This document shows, in pieces, positions 12,065 to 22,065 of a stretch of DNA of 64,000 nt. Where the stretch lies: assembly GCA_014155875.1 (NCBI GenBank), contig JACEFZ010001379.1, forward strand, positions 356,001 through 420,000, in the 5' to 3' direction. The position numbers and the translations under genes are program-made. Origin of the DNA: Cepaea nemoralis. Taxonomy: Eukaryota; Mollusca; Gastropoda; Stylommatophora; Helicidae. Under the pieces are notes generated by a model. That model saw only the letters and a list, made by a program, of their open reading frames with translations, had not been told where the DNA came from and made no database searches. The first letter of the stretch is position 1. The number at the start of each line of letters is the position of its first letter.

Positions 12065-12405
12065 GTGTAGGAAGGTGGGTAGATAGATAGATGTTGCAAA
12101 TAGGTTTATGTAGGTAGGTGGGTAGATAGATGTTGCAAATAGGTTTATGTAGGAAGGTGGGTAGATAGATGTTGCAAATAGGTTTATGTAGGTAGGTGGG
12201 TAGATAGATTTAGCAAATAGGTTTTTGTAGGTAGGTGGGTAGATAGATTTATCAAATAGGTTTATGCAGGTAGGTGGGAGATAGATGTTGCAAATAGTTT
12301 TATGTAGGTAGGTGGGTAGATAGATTTAGCAAATAGGTTTTTGTAGGAAGATGGGTAGATAGATTTAGCAAATAGGTTTATGTAGGCAGGAGGGTGGATA
12401 CAAGC
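12065..12405. repeat. 39-bp minisatellite
   Basis: TGTTGCAAATAGGTTTATG at 12092 and 12131 sets a 39-bp period; about eight copies follow, rich in GTAGGTAGGTGGGTAGATAG. Confidence 0.9.
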
Positions 12406-12414
12406 ATGTAGTAA

Positions 12415-12675
12415 ATGATGTACCGGTGTTTGTGGCTAAGGGCTAACGAACGCAATTCGCTATCCCTCATACGGCGTTCAAAATCAGTTGCACACTATTT
12501 AGAAGCAGGACGCCCTTTGTTGATATTTAGCAATGGTTCGTGCGTCGGTCATTCAGAAAGCAATGGCAAACTATTTAACGTAAACTTGTCTAGTAAAAAA
12601 CAAACAGCTAAAAATGTGGAGGAGGTTGAGTGTGACGTCCTGTAAAGGACATGCAGCAAACTGTTAATATTAAGG
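12415..12675 (+). repeat. SINE-G copy between two minisatellites
   Basis: Contains GGTCATTCAGAAAGCAATGG and ends GTCCTGTAAAGGACATGCAG. It sits between the 39-bp array and the arrays from 12680 on. Confidence 0.8.
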
Positions 12676-12679
12676 TACG

Positions 12680-13625
12680 AAAGCAGGCAGATAGATACAG
12701 GCTTATGTTGCATGGGATATGTAGAGAAACATGTAGGTAAGTAGATAGTCCAGTGGACAGTTCAGTATGTTGATAGATATATACTTATGTTGTAATGGAT
12801 ATGTAGAGAAACATGCAGGTAAGTAGATAGTTAGTTGAACAGTTCAGTATATATACAGATAAATGCTTATGTTGTAATGAATATTTAGAAACTCGTTCAG
12901 GTAACGTGATGGATGTTAAGTGAATAGCTCACTCAGTTAAGGTGATGAATGTTAGGTGGATAGTTCACTCAGGTAAAGTGATGGATGGCTGGGTGAATAG
13001 TTCACTCAGGTAAGGTGATGGATGGTAGGTGGATAGTTCACTCAGGAAAGATAATGGATGGCTGGGTGAATAGTTCACTTAGGTAAGGTGATGGATGGTT
13101 GGGTGAATAGTTCACACAGGTAAGGTGATGGATAGTAGGTGGATAGTTGATTCAGGAAAGATGATGGATAGTAGGTGGATAGTGCACTCATGTAAAGTGA
13201 TGGATTGTAGGCGAATAGTGCACTCAGGTAAGGTGATGTATGGCTGGGTGAATAGTTCATTTAGGAAAGATGATGGATGGTAGGTGGATAGTTCACTCAG
13301 GTAAGGCGATGGGTGGTAGGTGGATAGTTCACTCAGGAAAGATGATGGATGGTAGGTGAATAGTTCACTCAGGAAAGATGATGGATGGTAGGTGGATATT
13401 TCACTCAGATAAAGTGATGGATGGTAGGTGGATAGTTCACTCAGGTAATGTGATGGATGGTAAGTGGATAGTTCACTCAGATAAGGTGATGGATGGTTGG
13501 GTGAATAGTTCACTCAGGTAAGGTGATAAATGGTAGGTGGATAGTTCACTCAGAAAAGATGATGGATGGTAGGTGGATAGTTAACTCAGGAAAGGTGATG
13601 GATGGCTGGGTGGATAATTCAGCAT
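12680..13625. repeat. Minisatellites: ~75-bp units, then a 36-bp array
   Basis: 12680-12890 has diverged copies with ATACTTATGTTGTAATGGATA. From about 12900 to 13620 a 36-bp unit (GATGGATGGTAGGTGGATAG then TTCACTCAGGTAAGGT) is repeated about twenty times. Because 36 is a multiple of three, the minus strand reads as a 12-residue repeat (YHPSPYLSELST) over 133 codons. No start context, domain or flanking gene supports expression. Confidence 0.9.
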
Positions 13626-13635
13626 ACGGATAGAT

Positions 13636-13770
13636 AACTTTCAAAACCAGTATTGTTTTCTGTCGTGTCAGGCAGGCGCTCTTGTCTACAAGCTGGGAGT
13701 CTGTTTCCTTCATTAATGGGTTTAGCTGTTGAAATGTTGTGTATTGGATCATCCTGATGTTTCATTTCGC
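13636..13770 (-). pseudogene. LINE-A fragment (linker before RNase H)
   Basis: The minus strand reads 'DPIHNISTAKP' and then an 'LPACRQERLPDTTENN'-like segment. It aligns with DPILNISTVKP and LPEMIENIPG in LINE-A at about 9910-10015. It is short, at the edge of repeat F and beside the 36-bp array. Confidence 0.75.
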
Positions 13771-13784
13771 AGATTCTACAAAAA

Positions 13785-13910
13785 AAATAGATTCTTCTGC
13801 GTTCAGCCAGAGAGATTTTTTTTCGGACGTGGCAGCAGAGCTGCGTTCTTGCGCCGTTAGGCCGACACATCTGACTTCTGCGAGCATTTGTTGACAGGGT
13901 TATCCTTCCC
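13785..13910 (-). repeat. Dispersed repeat F, copy 2
   Basis: Reverse complement shares TGTCGGCCTAACGGCGCAAG with 11590 and 58637 and the upstream GGTCAACAAATGC-like segment with 11550. The hairpin end is altered. Confidence 0.85.
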
Positions 13911-13915
13911 GGGAG

Positions 13916-14340
13916 TACATGGGTTCTATTTAACGCTATTGTAGTGTTTTCAAGACCACTAAACCTCTGGTATATTTGTTTTTTTTAACGCTGTTGTAGT
14001 TTTTTTTTCAAGACCACCAAACCTCTGGTACATGGGTTCTATTTAACGCTGTTGTAGTTTTTTTTAAGACCACTACATCTCTGGTACATTTGTTCTATTT
14101 AACGCTGTTTTAGTGTTTTCAAGACCACTAAACCACTGGTACATGAGTTCTATTTAACGCTGTTTCAGTGTTTTCAAGGCCACTAAACCTCTGGTATATT
14201 TGTTCTTTTTAACGCTGTTTTAGTTTTTTTTTTTTCAAGACCCTAAACCACTGGTACGTGGGTTCTATTTAAGGCTGTTGTAGTTTGTTAAAGACCACTG
14301 AACCACTGGTATATTTGTTCCGTTTAACGCTGCTGTAGTA
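13916..14340. repeat. 55-62-bp tandem repeat, about eight copies
   Basis: AACGCT or a variant recurs at 13932, 13987, 14045, 14101, 14156, 14211, 14273 and 14327, with TTTCAAGACCACTAAACC(T/A)CTGG between. T-runs vary between copies. Confidence 0.9.
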
Positions 14341-14344
14341 TTTA

Positions 14345-14510
14345 TGTAGAACATGGCCGAAATTATAAGGCCGCTGGCTCTTAAACTTCCGGTGTTCTGA
14401 TGGCGGTTTTGGGGTTCATTGCGTTGAATTTACACGTTTATTTTCGTTCAGAAAGCATTGGCAAACTGCTTAATGGAAAGTTACCTAGACAAATCAACCT
14501 ACAGTTGATG
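14345..14510 (+). repeat. Composite of SINE-S head and SINE-G body
   Basis: 14352-14400 resembles the SINE-S head (ATGGCCGAA...CTTAAACTTCCGGTG). From about 14445, TTCGTTCAGAAAGCATTGGC is SINE-G. It could be a chimera or two adjoining insertions. Confidence 0.6.
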
Positions 14511-15594
14511 AAGTTGTGATGTGCCTCCCACAAAGACCATGACATCGACACTTAGTCTGCTCTTGTGTCGGCTCTTGCCCTATTCTCGTTAACACATTCT
14601 ATTCACATGTTTTCCTTAAGCCCATTACCGTAGACACAATCTGACCTCGGCTGGCTCTCCCGCCACCAAACAACACTACAGACAATCACAGCGATTAAAG
14701 CTGCGGTGACCAGGTAGCTACAGCTAAGAGTTTTATACTTCAGATTGTCAAATATTAATCCATCTTCAAGATTGAATTCTCTCACGCTGGCCCGCTTTAT
14801 GACTCTCCCTGTGACACAATTGTTATTTCGCCCCCCACTACTGCCAAATCCGCTCCTGTTATTATTATTCCTTCTCTCTCATTTCTCTATTTTCCCTACA
14901 TTCCCGCCATTTTGAGCATCAGCCTGGGCTGAGGTAGAAATGACTAAAAGCGATTAGTAACGAAACTTCCACAGGCCGTCTGGTTCCCCGGGCGCTCAGC
15001 AGGAAAACCTAAACCGCTCATCGCCCATCTTTATGTACTTTCGAATATTCGTCTTGCCCGTCGTCGGGAAGCAGAGCTGCCTCTTGATGATCCCCCTTTC
15101 CATCTGAGATCTCCTGCTGGGCGGGTCTTTACTTCACAGAAGGAGGTGCAGATTCTGTACGGATTAAGCTCGGCTGCTGTCGAAAAGCCATCAAGCAGAA
15201 ACGTTCACGTATTTGTAGCATCCACGAGGCGTGTTCCAGGGAACTTGGCGTTATGGACAAGGTTAGTTTGGGGTGGGGGAACTTGCGAGCCGCATCTGGG
15301 GTTTAATGACGATGCACCAAAGTTGACCGTTTCGTCAAACTTGCTGGGGTCAAATATGAACGGTTTGAGTATCCAAGTAATTTATGTGTTCTGTCTTTTT
15401 CTGAGATAAAACTCACTTGGGCCTCCCAAGCATCTGTCTAGAGCTCTTCTGCGATATGGCATTAGTATCAACCCCCTCGTCCCAGTATAACTCAGTACAC
15501 CTTGTGTGTGATTGATAAGTTTTCCAGTTATTTTGGACATCAAACGCAATGACCAGAATTTAAAAACAATATTCCCTTTTCTTTGTCTACTTTT
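14511..15594. other. No recognised feature
   Basis: One 87-residue plus frame at 15146-15409 and small others, with no motif. I see no repeat match in the window. Confidence 0.5.
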
Positions 15595-15895
15595 CTAAAT
15601 ACTAAATGTCTGTTTTTAGTTAACTCTTTCTAAACAATTTTACATGTCTTATAATACAATATTAAATGTTTGTTGTTAGTTAACTCTTTCTATACAATGT
15701 TAAATTTCTGTTGTTAGTTAACTCTTTCTACACAATATAAACTTCGGTTGTTACTTAACTCTGTCTTTAAAATATTTGCATATCCTTTACAGGACATCGC
15801 TGTCAACATCAGCATCTTTCAGCTGATTGTTGATTTCTTGTCATACAATGTTAAATGTCTGTTGTTAGTTAACTCTGCTTATACAATGCAGTTAA
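15595..15895. repeat. Tandem repeat, ~37-60-bp units
   Basis: Copies of GTTAGTTAACTCTTTCTA(A/T)ACAAT with AAATGTCTGTTGT; the last copy lies beyond the SINE-G insertion at 15772-15842. Confidence 0.8.
15772..15842 (-). repeat. SINE-G 3' fragment inside the tandem repeat
   Basis: GCATATCCTTTACAGGACAT through CAGCTGATTGTTGATTTC matches the 3' third of SINE-G at 3015-3078. Confidence 0.85.
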
Positions 15896-15970
15896 CCGTG
15901 GATAAATATTGTGAGTCTATTGCAGGGGATTGCGACTAACCCCAGCAGCAGGTTAATTTTCTGGGTAATT

Positions 15971-16338
15971 GATTGATTGATTGATTTAGGAACCGACATC
16001 ACAGCATTCGGAACATTCCCATAAGCGCTCCGTCCCCATCCTCAGCAACCAGTGAAGAGTTCCAACACTAATAGTTCCAGTAGCAATCTGATTATATGTC
16101 CGTTTCGCCTTTCCTCTGAGCGTCGAGCGTCGGCCAGATCCCCTCGTCACTCCTCGCTGCCTCATTCTAACCAGACTATGGTGATCCATTTGCTCCTCCG
16201 AGGTGTACACGTGCTCCCACGAGGCCGCAACCACATCTGCCTTGTCATGCATCAATACTCCACCAAGTTCTGCCGAGCCAGCCAATCTGTCCGCCTGTTC
16301 ATTCCCCAGCACACCGGCATGCCCAGGAGAAAAGGTAA
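15971..16338 (-). pseudogene. LINE-B RNase H end, 5'-truncated, with TSD
   Basis: On the minus strand it reads from the last RNase H motif (LGNEQADRLAG, about 16280-16312) through 'SGRRSTLRGKAKRTYNQIA' to 'CSECCDVGS' and a stop. The tail is (GATT)n-like, seen at 15971-15985. The coding part of about 108 residues is intact. It is bounded by TTTCTGGGTAATT at 15958-15970 and 16339-16351, an apparent 13-bp TSD. The sequence is close to 37200-37490 and may be a fairly recent copy. Confidence 0.92.
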
Positions 16339-16504
16339 TTTCTGGGTAATTTTAACGTTCAGTGGTTTGACATTGTTTGCTGAAGGCGAAGTCTGTGTTG
16401 AAGTCCCAATGACCGGTGTAGGAAACGAATCGTGCATACATTCATGACTCCACAGATAATCTTCATGTCTTACCTTCCCGCCTTCACAGGCCTTGGTTAT
16501 ATTC

Positions 16505-16735
16505 ACATTTTTTTGGGGCATATCCCTTACAGGACGTTGCAGTCAACATCAGCATTTTTCAGCTGCTGTTGATGTACTAGGCAAGATTACGCTCAGTAGT
16601 TTGCCATTGCTTTCTGGGCGACCGGCTCACATACCCCGTAAGTTACCAACCGCTACCGATTCTCGCGCAGGTTACGTTACTCACGAGAATATACGGGATT
16701 ACGGAGAAAAACGTTAACGCCTAGGTCAGGGAGAC
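16505..16735 (-). repeat. SINE-G copy, variant head
   Basis: The reverse complement starts GGTCTCCCTGACCTAGGCG and carries TTTCTCCGTAATCCCGT, as does the copy at 50567. It ends GTAAGGGATATGCCCC plus an A-run. These two copies form a subfamily distinct from 2020 and 21250. Confidence 0.85.
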
Positions 16736-16799
16736 CGTACCGCAGGGAACATACCAAATTGTAAATTGTAATTGTCTAAATTGTAGTTTAACTCCTGTT

Positions 16800-17010
16800 T
16801 CATGGCATTTCTCTTTCATTATATTTCGTTCTTCTCTTTCATTATATTTCTTACTTTCCTTCTCTTTTGTGGTATTTCTTACTTCCTTTTTTGTGGTACT
16901 TCTTGCTTCCTTCCCTTTTGCACTATTTCTTATACCCCCCCCCCCCCCCTTTTCCTCTTTAATGTTATTTCTTGCTTTCCTTCTCTTTTGTAGTATTTCT
17001 TGTGAAGTGT
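16800..17010. repeat. Polypyrimidine tract with short tandem units and C-run
   Basis: Repeated TTCTCTTTCATTATATTTC and TTTTGTGGTATTTCTT units; C-run at 16936-16950. Confidence 0.85.
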
Positions 17011-17257
17011 TCGGACCATCATTTGTGTGTCAACTCTCACTATGCGTAACCCTTGCTGGAGTGAAGTTTATAGAAAGCGGATTAACATCAGTGATATGTG
17101 GTTCTCTCCCCTAATAGTGATAGTGTGCGCTTCCGTCTAGTGAGGCTCTGGGGGTCACTGGGTACTCAAGGCCACTCTGAGAATAAAAGGGGAGAAGAAG
17201 GGAGCTGGCCATGGCACGTCATTATGTCATGATAGAGTAAATGTGAAAGTGGAACAC

Positions 17258-17262
<5 letters not shown>

Positions 17263-17331
<69 letters not shown>
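17263..17331. repeat. (TA)n(TG)n compound microsatellite
   Basis: About 30 bp of TA passes directly into about 40 bp of TG. Confidence 0.97.
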
Positions 17332-17334
<3 letters not shown>

Positions 17335-18142
17335 TGTGTATGAATGTGTGTGTATGAATGTGTGTGTATGAGATAGTATTGCCTTTTGTCAAAGAGGGCA
17401 GGAAATACTCATAGAAATGTGGATCGTGTTGTTTGTGATATTATTGACGAAGCTGAACGGGATGAAAATAATTTATTATTAGACGTACAGCCGAGGTCGT
17501 GTACGGTCCTAGATATCAAGAGTGGTGAGGAGACTTCATCGCTGATGCTAGTCGGCACAACGATAGAAAATGGAAAGTAACGACCTGACATTTTGTTGAG
17601 TTTTTATTCGTAGACAGGAATGGGAACGGGCGAGGAAAGGGTGGATGGGGTGGGGGTGGGGGGTGTTGTCATGCTGTGTTCGTTCACTGGTAGTTTCAGC
17701 TTCGGTAGCGCAGTGTGATGTGTCATGTGTGTCCCTTCTTGTGGGTCATGAAGGCAAGGAATCCCTGAGTCTTTCTGCGGTTCATTGATGTAATTTTATT
17801 CGAGGCCATTTGTTTATTGATCCCCCTAAAAAGCTGAAAAATGACTTTAATTGTTAAACGATGAAATTGTAACCCGCAGGCCAGTCTGGTGGGCGTGAAG
17901 GTAGTTGACACGCTGTCATTTGATCAATGTGTTTATATGCCCAGCCATGCAGCCTGAAGTGGGCGAGTCATTTTGACTTAAATACATACCTGATCTGCAA
18001 CCTGGCTCCGCCTCTAAACACATTCCCCCGTTGCTGGAGAATACTAGATGGTGGACAAGAAACAAGCCATACATGCTTACAATACAGAGTGTCTATTAAA
18101 CCTTATGCAGTCGACATCGCCGCGGAACTCTCTGTCGAAACC
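17332..18142. other. No recognised gene; 64-codon frame noted
   Basis: A plus frame at 17386-17580 is acidic and unlike the surrounding repeats, but has no recognisable domain or clear splice context. A G-rich run lies at 17645-17667. Confidence 0.4.
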
Positions 18143-18228
18143 CAGACACCTAATTTACAAACTCAAGAACAGAGAGGAATATCGCCAGACACCTAATTTA
18201 CAAACTCAAGAACAGAGAGGAATATCTC
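18143..18228. repeat. 43-bp tandem duplication
   Basis: CAGACACCTAATTTACAAAC...GGAATATC occurs twice in a row (18143-18185, 18186-18228), nearly identical. No feature recognised from 18229 to 18913. Confidence 0.9.
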
Positions 18229-18913
18229 AGACACAAAGGTGCAAGTTTACAGACTTCTTGTCTACAACAGAGAAGAGATCACAAGTCCACAAAACTGACC
18301 AGACAGGGAGGCGCAGAGACTAAACAAAGATAAGACATCAGCTTGGCACAGAATAGAATGAAAGCCAAAAAAGGACATCAGAGATCGCAAATGGAAACTG
18401 ATTTTCACAATGATCAGTTTGACAACGAATCATGGCAGCTATCAATCGGTGGCCCACTCGAAGTCCCGGTGGACAGGGATTGGTGTGCTAGGGTTTGAAG
18501 ACTTGCGTTATTTCTGGTCGTTGTTCGATATACATGCTGGAATCTGTCGTCTTCTCACCTCACACATCTGCTACATAGTTTTCCCACACATTTTTCGTGA
18601 CTTGCCTGGCCAAAATCGTGAATATGTTAATTGTTCTTCGTTTTTCTGGATGTATTTGTTCTATCTCATAATTTCCTTTCTCGTTTTATGTTCTCACTTT
18701 CTAACATTCCTTTGTCGTTGGTCTGTCATGCCTTTCCAGTTGTGTCACTCCACATGATGGTTGGACACAAACTTTAGGCGTTTCTTTTGCCTGGCCTTTT
18801 GGCGCAAGACATTCGAGGGTTCATTCTGGCCTCTATTTCATGCATGATATATGACGATCTGGGCTTACGTTCTCTGACAGTTTACCCCTTTGGGCACGAT
18901 ACATGGTAGGTGG

Positions 18914-20796
18914 CAGGGTGACCAGATCGCCGTGATCAAAAGAAGCCAAGTCACGAAATAAAAAAGCCAAAATAAAGCCAAACATTGCCTAGTAAAAAGA
19001 TATGTTAAAAATATACTTATATCACATGAAGACCTCTTCTTCAAATAAGTATTTCTCTTCATTGTTGAAATTCAGTACAGGATTCATTAGAATATACTAT
19101 TCCAGCTTTGAAATCATTCAACATTTTGGATGAAGGTACAAATTCATTACAACACTTGTTTGAAGATAATGGTTCTGCTCTAATTCTAATAATTGCTTCT
19201 AAAGAGAGACAGCTGAAGTCTATTCCTTGCTTTGGTTTTTATGCATGTTAAAAGAGAGAACATCCTCTCCACTGCGGTATTGCTAATAAGTGTTATTAAG
19301 CAAGTAAGAACAAAAGAAGCAAGCTCTTTAAATTGGGGATGTTTCATGACTCCTTGCCAGAACTGCTCTGCATTTTTAGGCAGTCCATTTTCTTTAAATT
19401 GTTCTTCTTCCTTCCAATCTATAAAATTTTCTGTATTGTTCTTCAATAATAGTGTGGTTTTCTTCAGCCAAATTCAAAAAGGGCAATTTCGAAAATAGTG
19501 GTCTAGAAGCCTGGTTTAAGGTTATTTCGGGGTTAAAATTGGTTAGATCTTTAAATATATTTCTTGCTGAAGGAAGCCGCTTTCTAACTTGATAAAGTGC
19601 TTCTTCTCGCACTGATAAGCATCTTTCTTTGAGATCTAAGACCTCTTGTTGGCAATTAATTTTTGTATCAGAACTTTTCTGAATGTAGTTATCACACTCT
19701 GACAGGAATTTGATGCCAAAATCAACATTAGAAACATCTTTTTTCTTATTATTGGTATCATAAGTCCTACTATTACGACGCTTATAATGCAAAAATAGTT
19801 CTCCATGTAATTCGTGAGGATCTGCCTTACTTTTCTGAAAAAAGGCTATTTAACCTTTCGAATTCCTGCATAATAGGGGTTGCGAAATGAAAATAAAGGT
19901 AGTGTCTTTGATCTAGAAGCATTTCCTTTATAAGTCGTGACTTAAATTTAGTGTAATAATTTGCTAATTCAGCAGAAATAAAATAAGCCTTGAGTTCTTC
20001 CCAATTTATTAGAATGTTGAACATTACTTTTCCCCGGACAATCCAGCGAATAGAAGAAATTATCTCAAAGGAAGTGATGCAGTTCTAGCTTGCTGAAATT
20101 CTGTCGATGAGTTCATAATTTTGAATAAATCTTTAAATGCTTCTCGTCTTAGATTGCTATGTCTAAACCAATTTGGTATTTCTGTCAGCAAAAGTCCAAT
20201 GTTTTAAGGTAGTTTTGACACTGTATATTTGATGCACAATGCTAATGAATTGCAAACACACTTATACTGAACACATGAAGGAGATACATCTGTCATTCTG
20301 GACCAAACTGAATTGTTGCATCCAACCATACTGGAAGCACCATCGCATGCAAAACCAATGCAATTTTTTAATGATTGATTACATTTTTCAATTTCATCCT
20401 AATTTTCAGCTAATTTAACTTTGTCATCAATTTTCTTGCTTATTGTCACCACTGAAAGTGTTTTTTGTGAAGAAGATGGCGCGCTCCGCTTGTGTTTTTC
20501 TGTTGTTGCATGATTTGCGAGATTTGAAAATCTTGGAACAATATTACAATGGCACAGTTTGCAATATGCCTGTTCAGAACCGTCAAGCTTATCATTTTGC
20601 ATTTGTTTTTGCTTAAAAATAGTAACACAAGACAACAATTAACTGTAAAAATTCAAAAAAGAGGCATATACCATTACACATTGTTAAAAAGCCAAAAGAA
20701 AGCCAAAAAGCCAAACTGATTTTCTGACGCCAAACCTGTTTTAAAGAAGCCAAATTTGTCAAATTTGGCTTTAAAAAAGCCAATATGGTCACCCTG
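18914..20796 (-). mobile_element. hAT DNA transposon, bounded, internally deleted
   Basis: The ends are inverted: CAGGGTGACCA at 18914-18924 and TGGTCACCCTG at 20786-20796. Directly outside is GTAGGTGG at 18906-18913 and 20797-20804, a perfect 8-bp target-site duplication as expected of hAT. Subterminal AAGCCAAA motifs occur at both ends. The 1,883-bp element carries a broken minus-strand transposase and so could not move on its own, but its termini are intact. Confidence 0.96.
19186..20638 (-). pseudogene. hAT transposase, broken
   Basis: This would cut and paste the element. The start at 20638 leads to a BED-type zinc finger (YCKLCHCN...NHATTEKHKR, about 20500-20590). Near 20400, after KVKLAE, it jumps to 'IEKC..SLKNCIGFACDGASSM', a typical hAT catalytic stretch around the second acidic residue. 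The roughly 100 residues that normally lie between, including the first catalytic Asp, are missing. The C-terminal dimerisation region (HPQFKELASFVLTCL, SNTAVERMFSLL) is at 19190-19370. Stops and frame changes occur at about 20395, 20190, 20040, 19820 and 19400. Similarity is to the hAT/ZBED group. Confidence 0.92.
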
Positions 20797-20804
20797 GTAG
20801 GTGG

Positions 20805-21249
20805 TGTCTTTCTTGTGCTTCCAGAACATCCCAGATTGTTGAGGGGAACTCCGTACTGGAAATCAAAGCCAAATCTATCTCAACACCATAACCGTTGTAT
20901 AGACTTGTATCCATCCACCACCGTTGAATCTCATGCTTTACATCATTGGTCAAGTCCCGTTTATATGTTCCACAATTATCGTTGCAACATTCACGCCTAT
21001 GACATTCAATGATTGTTGCATCCGTCAGATTACTCTGCTAAATCAAGAGGATGTTGAAGTCATATACCCATTTCTTTAGTATGTGTGCTGACTGCTATGC
21101 GCTTTGGTAGTTTCAATGGCCCATCATGTAGCGGGCGCTTTTCCTACATCGATCGTGACACAGTCCGCCAAAAGGTTTCTCGATCTCTTGTCGTGTCTCC
21201 TGTTTCCTGCACCCTCATGCCCAAGGTGTCTGTCATGCCCTGCCTTTTC
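20805..21249. other. No recognised feature
   Basis: Unique-looking sequence between the hAT element and SINE-G; no motif in its short frames. Confidence 0.5.
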
Positions 21250-21500
21250 TTCTAGGGATCAGGTTCTGAAGCGAAGGGGTTACACACCCAATTCGCCATT
21301 GCGTATACCGTGCTCGAAACATAACTGCGGTAGATTTGGAAGCAGACCGCCCTGTGCTGGTTTCATACATGCATGAGTGCTGGTCGTTCAGAAAGCAATG
21401 GCAAACTACTGAACGTAAATATGCTAATAAAAATCGCAAATAGCCAGAAATGATGGGGGTTTGACTGCGACTGCTTGTAAAGAAAAGGCATCTAACATGT
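21250..21500 (+). repeat. SINE-G copy
   Basis: Head GCGAAGGGGTTACACACC at 21271 and GTGCTCGAAAC box B-like site at about 21310; body GGTCGTTCAGAAAGCAATGG at 21383. Confidence 0.85.
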
Positions 21501-21649
21501 TTGTCTTCTTCCAGAAACCATGTCTCCCATCACTATTTTTTTCCAAGTCATTGTTATGCTTAATACGGACAACTGTGCTTGTTTCCGACATGACTGACTG
21601 ACTGACTGGCACCTTGCCGTTTTGACAAACAATAGTGTGTAAAATGGAG

Positions 21650-22065
21650 CTAAGCCTCTACATAACATAAAGCCTGGGCTGAATGTAGAGACCATGCGTT
21701 GCCCATGCAGCATAATCCCTCTCTCAGTCTGCCTACTTTACTCCACAGGAAAGGCAATACCAATACGTCTGGAACAAGACAGGCTGCAGAAGCTGTCAGA
21801 TCCGCCGTCCGAGCTTCCATCCTAGACAGTTGCCGACCAAGGCCTCTGGCCTGGTCTGCCCTGCCATGACATTTAGTCTTTAGGTTGCATTTCCTCGCAC
21901 TAGGGTAAGGCCCGTATCCTCCCAATTGTACTCCTACGCCCGAAGCCGCTGGCACAATGTGGGGTGTCGGGTTTGGTGAGCGCCGCCCAACATTTGGCGC
22001 TAACAGAAAGCAGGTAGTACCATCTATTGCCAATCGGTAGCTCACTGATATCTGACTAAGACCTA
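21650..22065 (+). repeat. Dispersed repeat A, copy 3, longest
   Basis: Aligns over its length with the reverse complement of 7640-8055 and at its right part with 1-140. A 131-codon minus frame covers it, but copy 2 does not keep that frame, so it is non-coding by this comparison. Confidence 0.85.

Noticed and set aside
17386..17580. Possible host exon (acidic 64-codon frame)
   Set aside because: No clear splice signals, homology I recognise or neighbouring exons; too short to support.
21650..22045. 131-codon minus frame across repeat A
   Set aside because: The second long copy of repeat A (7640-8055) does not keep the frame.
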